From Akebia trifoliata (lineage: Eukaryota; Streptophyta; Magnoliopsida; Ranunculales; Lardizabalaceae): a DNA stretch of 64,000 bases. The DNA lies in the NCBI GenBank assembly GCA_017979445.1, contig CM030704.1:15483658-15547657 (forward strand), written 5' to 3'. Shown piece by piece: positions 58,226-64,000 of this stretch (positions are counted from its first letter, which is position 1; each line of letters starts with the position of its first letter). The translations under genes were made by a program, and so were the position numbers. The notes under the pieces were generated by a model. It was not told where the DNA came from. It saw only the letters and a list, made by a program, of their open reading frames with translations, and did not search any database.

Positions 58226-58379
58226 CTGAAAGCGCCCTCGATCCGCGGGGTGTGCGGATCCGCTTTCGACCCTTGAGGTTTGGGAGTCGCCACCTAGGTT
58301 TTAAGGTCTAGGAATCAAACTGACTCTAAAAAAGGTAAACTAATCTACGAAAGAGAAAAAGAGTCCGGGGATCACGTTA

Positions 58380-58410
58380 CGGGGTTGGAAAGTGTTAGGC
58401 ACCAACCCCG
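58380..58410 (-). promoter_or_regulatory. Conserved LTR stem-loop (E, 5' LTR)
   Basis: CGGGGTTGG pairs with CCAACCCCG around AAAGTGTTAGGCA. Confidence 0.8.
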
Positions 58411-58824
58411 CCCGGCCAAAGCCGGTCTCTACTAACTTCCCAAGTAAATTACATTGCTAAAAACCTAGATAAAAATAAATAATAAAAAAAAATTTATACC
58501 TTTCCGATAGCAAACTTTATTCCCTCAGATCTGACAAAAATAGCTCCTTGTACCGTACTCTCTTGCTTCGTTCTATCTCCGGATTTGATTTCGGATCTCT
58601 GAGGTAAGGTATCTCCTTATTTTTGGATCTGAACTCTTCAAGTTTGTTACGGATTTTGGGATGTTTTTGGAAGGCTTTCGGGTGTTCTTTAGGCTAAAAT
58701 CGAAGGAGGGATGTTAGGTAAGGAGTTGGGGCTCCAAAACTAGGGTTTATGGAAGGCTAGGGGGATTCTAGACCTACTTCTCTTAGGGTTTATGATTTGA
58801 TACGAAAATAGGGTGTGAGCACCT

Positions 58825-58833
58825 CTATTTATA
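58825..58833 (-). promoter_or_regulatory. LTR TATA box (E, 5' LTR)
   Basis: TATAAATAG on the minus strand; likely the promoter of E's transcript. Confidence 0.6.
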
Positions 58834-59969
58834 GATTTTTATAGGGGTTGATTTTGATAGAGTTAGTGTTTAATTAGAGTTCTTTTAATTAGAGTTATGT
58901 TTTAGTTAGAATTGTTTTAGGTAGAATTGTGTTTTAATTAGAATTATTTTAGGTAGAATTGTTTTTTAGTTAGAACTCTATTAGATAGAGTTATTATTTA
59001 ATTAGAATTCTATTATGATTTTGACTTTTGGCCTTATTTGATTGACTTTTAATATTTTGACTTTAGTCTTAATTGATTGACTTTTAATATTTTGACTTCA
59101 GTCTTGCTTAATTGACTGTAATTTTGACTTTAGTCTCACTTGTTTGACTTTAATACCTTGATCTTAGTCTTGCTTGATTTACTTTTAATTTTTGGAGACC
59201 CCTCCTCCATTATTTCTTTAATTCTTTGGATCCAAAAATGGAGGGGTCCTTAAAGAAATATCTCACGAACCCTCAACAATTTTACTTGAAAGCCCGATTG
59301 ATCGATTTTTTTAATTTAAAATTTTAAATTAATTTCATCAATGTTTCACTTTAATTATTTAATGTTTTATTTATTAATTTCAAAAAAATTTATTATGAAA
59401 ATTGTGAAATTACCGTTTTGCCCCAGGAGAGGACTTTTCACGTTTCAAGTCAGTTTTTAATGTTCTAGGATGTTTTCGAATCGATTTTTTGTAAGGAATT
59501 CAATGGAAATATTAGTTTGTGTCATTTATGAAATTTTTTGTGTGAAATGGTCATGAACTTTATGAGGGGCATTTTCGTAATTTTATCGAATCCTGTTAAA
59601 ATTGGTGAAATGATTTATTTGATTTTGATTTATTGTTTTATGTGTTTGAGAGAGTTTTCCTAAGCATAACGTAGGCTCTAGGGTTGTTTTGAGGTTAGGG
59701 GTATTTTGGTAATTTGATCAATTTTTTAGTGATTTTTATCGTGAAGCTTCTTTTTGTCTGAAAAATGATGATTTCTATGTTTCTGGAGTCGTATTTTCCT
59801 AGCGTAGCGTGGTTTCTAAGGTTTTGTCAATTCGAGATACCTCATCCGGATTTCTGAAACACATCTGGTAATAAAATAAAGCAACGGAAATAACATCCAT
59901 CATTGGAAATCATTGCAATCGGGTTGACGAGTTGATTAATCAGGCGGATGCAAAAATGGGGTGTCTACA

Positions 59970-60130
59970 ACCCTAAGGTACATGACTGGAGTTGTGATTT
60001 TCATGAATGACGTTACATCTCCGAAGAAACCGAGCCACGCACTAGTGCAATGTTAGTTATAAGGGACATGTAAGTGTGCAATGCAAAGTAATATAAATGT
60101 ACTAGTCGTGTGTGCAAAATAGGGTGGGGT
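59970..60130 (-). repeat. Leader duplication unit b of B
   Basis: ACCCTAAGGTACATGACTGG and following match 56688-56830 in E. This is the right flank of the E insertion. Confidence 0.7.
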
Positions 60131-60870
60131 GTGCCCGAGGCCTTTTGCAAATAAATGAGCCCATGGGCCTGATCATATTATCACAACATTAATACAACAT
60201 GAATATTAATCAAGACAAATACCAATCCAATCGTATCATCACATCAACATTTGGATTAAAAATAATCAATCAAACACATATCTCAATCAAGATTATGACA
60301 CATTGAACAAGCAATTGAAACATGCACAAATTTTTAGTCCAAATCAAAGAGATTTTTTTTATATGGTCCAATCAAGGGTTACTTTGTGTGACCCGAAGTA
60401 AATCACGAGTCCGACAAATATCTGGATTGAGGATGGAATAGTAATTGTTGATATAATGAGCGATCGACCCCCCCCCCTTTTCTTTTTTTAGAGAAGAAAA
60501 TAAAAAAAAGTATGTTACTAAAAAAAAACTAACCAATTATGTTGCCACACCAATTTTTACACGCTTGAGAGGGAAATAGAAATTAAACATTCTAATGATG
60601 TACTACACATAGAAATTGGTGTGCCAACAAGAGAAAATAAACTTTCCTTTAACACTTATTTTGTTTTTAGAAAAAATGCTGAAATGATAAAAAGTATTCA
60701 TTGTAATTTAAAAGTCTGATGTGAGATATGCACATAATCATAAATTTATTTTCTCGTGATACGTATAAAAATTATTTAGATTATGTATACATGTCCACGT
60801 TAGGATTATGAGAATCACAGTAAATACTGTGTCACCATAGCATGACTCTTTTTTTTTTAATCGAATTCTG
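60131..60870. other. Leader of B, no gene; small inverted repeat
   Basis: AT-rich with a poly-C/T tract near 60470. TTGCCACACCAATTTTTAC (about 60541) and AGAAATTGGTGTGCCAAC (about 60611) are inverted copies about 50 bp apart, which may be a foldback or small MITE-like relic. Confidence 0.5.
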
Positions 60871-61197
60871 TTTTATTAAACAAAACCAAAAAAAAAAAAA
60901 AATAAAAGATTAGTAAAGAAGGGATTTCAGCAACTCAGCTATAATGTCTCACCCAAGATCATGGACGAAGATCTTGCGATGAATAGGGTCAAACTTGGCT
61001 ATCTTTCAAATGGAATCGAGGACATTGGGATGAGTACTCGCGGCTTAGCTAAGGAGATTTACGATATGATCCTAATTTATACTCGACACCGATTTGTCAC
61101 TCAGTAACATCTCCGTTTTCTTTGCTGAAACTGTTGTTGAGAAACAAAAGAGTGAACATCAAAGCAGCCAGCTTGAATCAAAACAGCCAACAATGAA

Positions 61198-61395
61198 CTA
61201 CACATCTTCGTTCCTCATGAAATCGTTCAACTCGATGACATCGTTCAAATCGATGAACCCATCTCCAACATAATCAACGATCTCACTCATCTTCTGTAAT
61301 TCCTCCTCTGTTGTTGTGCAACCTGGATTACCCATCATTAAGTCAAGGTCTAACCATAAAACCTTCCCATCTCCGATCTCTCCCGCTACCAACAA
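61198..61395 (-). pseudogene. Calmodulin-like (EF-hand) gene fragment in the leader of B
   Basis: The 65-codon frame ends in an EF-hand calcium loop: DYVGDGFIDLND, compared with the usual D-x-D-G-D-G-x-I-D-x-x-E, so loop position 3 is V and position 12 is D. Upstream, GDGKVLWLDLDL aligns with the end of a preceding EF hand, and CTTTEEELQKMSEI with the linker helix of calmodulin-like proteins and polcalcins. Only about one and a half EF hands remain. It lies in the leader of element B, in the element's orientation. Poly-A/T tracts occur at 60850-60900 and 61420-61438. It looks like a captured host fragment; whether by retroposition or by recombination cannot be told. Confidence 0.7.
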
Positions 61396-61439
61396 ATAAA
61401 AATCGGCATTTAAGCTTCTTTTTTTTTATAAAAAAAATT

Positions 61440-62276
61440 AAGTTTCCAAAACAAAATAGAAATCATTGGTAGAAGAAACAAACGGCTTTTAGAAAGAAAC
61501 CAATTAGAGATTTAGTTATGAGAAATATATTTTCGGCTTTTATAGGTTTGGTTGAATCAAAAGCCTTCGATCGATCTAAACCAGTAAGCCATGAAACCTT
61601 CTTCGACAGACGAAAAAAAAGGCGATTAAAATCGTCTTGGATAGAATATTTCAACAGGGGCTATAAATTCAACATTCAGTGCCTTTTCAGCAAGACAGAT
61701 CGGTAGTTTTTTTTTTAAGACATAAGTTGATCGGATTGAGATATCGAAGCCAATCAGTCTCTGTTGAAAAACGATGAAACTAAGTAGAAAACGAATTAAG
61801 AAGATGAAGGTGTGAGGGTTAGAAAGACTTTCATTTTACTAATGACACACCTCCCTGTTGAAACGATGGGTTCTTGCAGATAGCATCCCAAATTTTTTTT
61901 TGTGTGCTTTTTTTTTTTTTTACTGTCAATGGATACATGCCTAAAAAAAATAAAAATAAATAACATTGCCAAAGGGCAGATCGACGCACAAATAAAAATT
62001 TTCCAAAGGACAGATCTACACAATACCTAAATATCTAAAACCAACTTCATGGTCTAACAATCATTACCTCATCCTCAGCAACACCATCCCCTTGAAATCT
62101 CACATTATTTAGGGTCATTCCAAATGACCCTTAATTGAACCATAAAAATGTGTCAAAACAAAATATTTTGAATCCAAACAAGTGATCAATAATTGAGCCA
62201 AAAAGAATAATAAAAAACAAAATAAATAGATAAACAGACAACTAAAAATATAAAAAAAAAACTAGGTCCTCAATAA
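61440..62276. other. Leader of B, no recognised gene
   Basis: Short open frames on both strands overlap around 61463-61706 without recognisable domains. Part of this may belong to the same captured segment as the EF-hand fragment. Confidence 0.4.
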
Positions 62277-62294
62277 TCCCCAGTGGAGTTGCCA
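62277..62294 (-). promoter_or_regulatory. Primer-binding site of element B (tRNA-Arg type)
   Basis: Minus strand TGGCAACTCCACTGGGGA, one base inside the LTR; two mismatches to the tRNA-Arg(ACG) complement. Confidence 0.8.
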
Positions 62295-62456
62295 CTGAAA
62301 GCGCCCTCGTTCCGCAGGATGCGCGGATCCGCTTTTGATTTTTGAGGTTTGAGAATCGCCACCTAGTTATTATGGTCTAGGAACTGAACATTGACTCTAA
62401 AAGGAAAATAACACTATTCTACGAAAGAAAATATGGGTCCAGGGATCACGTTACGG

Positions 62457-62481
62457 GGTTGGAAGGTGTCAAGCACCAACC
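62457..62481 (-). promoter_or_regulatory. Conserved LTR stem-loop (B, 5' LTR)
   Basis: GGTTGG pairs with CCAACC around AAGGTGTCAAGCA. The most decayed of the seven copies. Confidence 0.65.
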
Positions 62482-62881
62482 TCTCTCGACAAACGCCGGT
62501 CTCTACCTTTCCCAAATAAAACTACATTACTAAAAGACCTAAGTAAATAATAAAAAAATAAGAATGAAAAATACCTAGATGATCACAACGATAGTTCCCT
62601 CAAAGCTGGCGGAGAGATTTCTTGCTTCGTTTTCGTTATTAGATCCGCTTCGGATCTCCAAAATGAAGTATCTTCTCCTTAGATCTAAGTACTTTCTAAT
62701 TTTTTATGGATTTTTAGGTGTTTTTTAAGGGTTTCTGGGTGTTTTTTGAGCAAAAGTTGGGGTTTGGTGTTGGGTAAGGAGTTAGGGTTTTAAAATTAGG
62801 GTTTGGGGAAAGCTAGGGAGACTTTTTGACTTACTTTTTCTAGGATTTATTTTTACCTATGAGATTAGGTTGTAAAGGTCC

Positions 62882-62890
62882 CTATTTATA
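62882..62890 (-). promoter_or_regulatory. LTR TATA box (B, 5' LTR)
   Basis: TATAAATAG on the minus strand. Confidence 0.6.
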
Positions 62891-63863
62891 GATTTTTTCA
62901 AGAGCTTTTTAGATAGAATTAGTGTTAAATTAAGTTTCTTTTAGATAAGAAAAGATAATTTAGAGTTAAATTAGAATTTTATTAGGGTTAGGGTTTGACT
63001 TTGGTCTTATTAGATTGACTAGATTTCTTTAAATTAGGGTTTGACTTTAGTCTTATTAGATTGACTAAGAATATACTTTTGTTTTTTTTTTAGAACCCCC
63101 CTTTATTATATCTTTAATTCTTTGGGCCCCCAGATGGAGGGGTCCTTTAATAAATATCTGGGCAACCATCAACAATTTTGCTTGAGAGCCTAATTAATCG
63201 ATTTTCTTGGTTCAGATTTTTTAATTAATTTTATTATTGTTTCATTTTACATTATTTAATATTTTATTTATTAATTTCGAAATTTAAAATTTTTTTAATT
63301 GAAAAATTATTGTTTTGCCCCTGAAGAGAACTTTTGCGTTTTAAATCGATTTTCGATGTTCCAGGATGTTTTAGAATCGATTTTTCGTAAGTAATTCAAT
63401 GGAATTATCGATTTTGTGTCACTTATGAATTTTTTGGCATAAAATGATTGTGAACTTTATGAGGGGTATTTTTATAATTTTGTCGAATTTGGTGAAAATT
63501 TGTAAAATGGTTTATTTAGTTTCAATTTGTTATTTTATGTGTTTGAAAGGATTTTCCTAAGCATACTGTGGGCTCTAGGGATGTTTTAATACTAGGGGTA
63601 TTTTGATAATTTGATCATTTTTTAGTAATTTTTATCGTGAAACTTCTTTTTGTCTGAAAAATGATGATTTCTATGTTTTTGGGGCATATTTTCCTAGCGT
63701 AACGTGGTTTCTACAGTTTTGTTTGCTTGAGATACATCATCCAAATTTCTTAAAAATATCTAGTAACAAATAGAACATTGGAATAACCATCCATCATTGG
63801 GAACTGTCGCAATCAGGTTGACGAGTTGATTAATCAGGCGAGTGCAAAAATGGGGTGTCTACA

Positions 63864-64000
63864 CCTATCTTATTTCCTTAATTTACAAATATTTTCAAGA
63901 ATACCTCAATGAATGATTTAAAATATCCTACATTAACTTGTCTTTGATTGTCTTTGCACTTCTTTAAGTCTTACCAATCATGATCATCAAATGGTAGAAG
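63864..64000 (-). mobile_element. Probable continuation of the element G LTR
   Basis: Begins with CCTAT, the near-match to the CCTGT that precedes B at 37609. By position it should be the rest of G's LTR. I could not confirm it by similarity, because no second copy of the G LTR is in the window. Confidence 0.5.

Larger units (their letters stand above)
49782..59969 (-). mobile_element. Element E: Tat-type retrotransposon nested in the leader of B, 10.2 kb
   Basis: LTRs 49782-51483 and 58227-59969 share TGAAAGCGCC... and ...TGTCTA(C/T)A ends. The flanks are ATACCC on the left and ACCCTAAGG on the right. Joining them restores the run ATACCCTAAGG present in E itself at 56688. The duplication is ACCC(T), with one T lost at the left LTR edge. 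Minus-strand order: PBS, 192-bp array, leader block, RT stub, partial integrase, conserved block, 33-bp array, PPT. No gag and no RT core remain. The LTR pair is more similar than that of B, so E is younger, as nesting requires. Confidence 0.9.
58227..59969 (-). mobile_element. 5' LTR of element E
   Basis: 1743 bp, ends TGAAAGCGCC and GGGGTGTCTACA. TATA box 58825-58833, stem-loop 58380-58410. About 93% similar by eye to the other E LTR over the first 130 bp. Confidence 0.92.
37614..63863 (-). mobile_element. Element B: Tat-type retrotransposon with nested insertions, 26 kb span
   Basis: Its 5' LTR is 62296-63863 and its 3' LTR is 37614-37886 plus 42838-44118. It is flanked by CCTGT/CCTAT. 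Removing C (with D) and E leaves about 11 kb. Internal order on the minus strand: PBS, leader with a host gene fragment, conserved leader block, gag, a stub of RT, the very end of integrase, a repeat-rich 3' UTR, PPT. The RT core, RNase H domains and most of integrase are missing, so B is probably a non-autonomous deletion derivative. The two LTRs differ by roughly a tenth by eye, so it is old. Confidence 0.85.
62296..63863 (-). mobile_element. 5' LTR of element B
   Basis: 1568 bp with ends TGAAAGCGCC and GGGGTGTCTACA. Aligns with 37614-37886 plus 42838-44118. TATA box 62882-62890, stem-loop 62457-62481. Confidence 0.92.

Noticed and set aside
62296..63863. Rightmost LTR as a solo insertion
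   Set aside because: Its left side is a PBS, not a target duplication, and its right flank CCTAT pairs with the left flank of the LTR at 37614. It is the 5' LTR of element B.
1..64000. tRNA, rRNA, telomeric repeat or intact host gene
   Set aside because: I saw no cloverleaf with A and B boxes, no rRNA segment, no TTTAGGG array, and no gene with complete domains on either strand.

Overview
The window looks like a repeat-dense, AT-rich, probably pericentromeric or intergenic part of a flowering-plant nuclear genome. Evidence for a plant: Tat/Ogre-type Ty3/gypsy retrotransposons primed by a tRNA-Arg-like sequence, an archaeal-type second RNase H in one of them, a RICESLEEPER-type hAT transposon, and fragments of plant O-fucosyltransferase and calmodulin-like genes. 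The species cannot be told from the sequence. I find no intact host gene, no tRNA or rRNA gene, and no coding sequence that is not part of, or trapped inside, a mobile element.

Layout. 1-624: end of a Tat-type LTR (family TGTAGACACCCC on the minus strand). 625-10333: an old plus-strand LTR element whose internal 3' part is cut by a 3.2 kb solo LTR (3143-6334, TSD TAAAT), followed by three tandem related LTRs of the TGATGAG type. 10334-11231 and 25881-26105: two halves of one older gypsy RNase H remnant, split by element F. 11237-25875: element F, a degenerate but nearly complete 14.6 kb minus-strand Tat element (LTRs, PBS, gag, protease, RT, RNase H, second RNase H, integrase, PPT) with an antisense coiled-coil ORF in its 3' region. 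26948-33483: a 6.5 kb hAT transposon with perfect 8-bp TSD (GTTTAAGT), holding a broken transposase and five ordered exons of an O-fucosyltransferase gene. 33484-37613: leader and LTR of a further Tat element, G. 37614-63863: element B, a minus-strand Tat-type element inserted in G's LTR. Its left LTR contains solo LTR C (TSD TAGAT), which contains solo LTR D (TSD GACCC). Its leader contains element E (49782-59969), a second member of the same family. 63864-64000 resumes the LTR of G.

How the parts relate. The minus-strand Tat elements share a plan: TATA box in the LTR, a stem-loop about 155-185 nt before the LTR 3' end, a tRNA-Arg-type PBS, a conserved leader block with a small palindrome, gag-pol, a tandem-repeat-rich 3' untranslated region, and a GCCAAAGAGGGGCATT-type PPT. 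B and E both lack the RT catalytic core and are therefore probably non-autonomous; F keeps recognisable pol domains but is full of stops. The most notable signals are the stem-loop, whose loop is conserved while the stem differs by compensating changes among families; host gene fragments carried inside transposons; and the replacement of one tandem array by an unrelated one at the same 3' UTR position in B and E.
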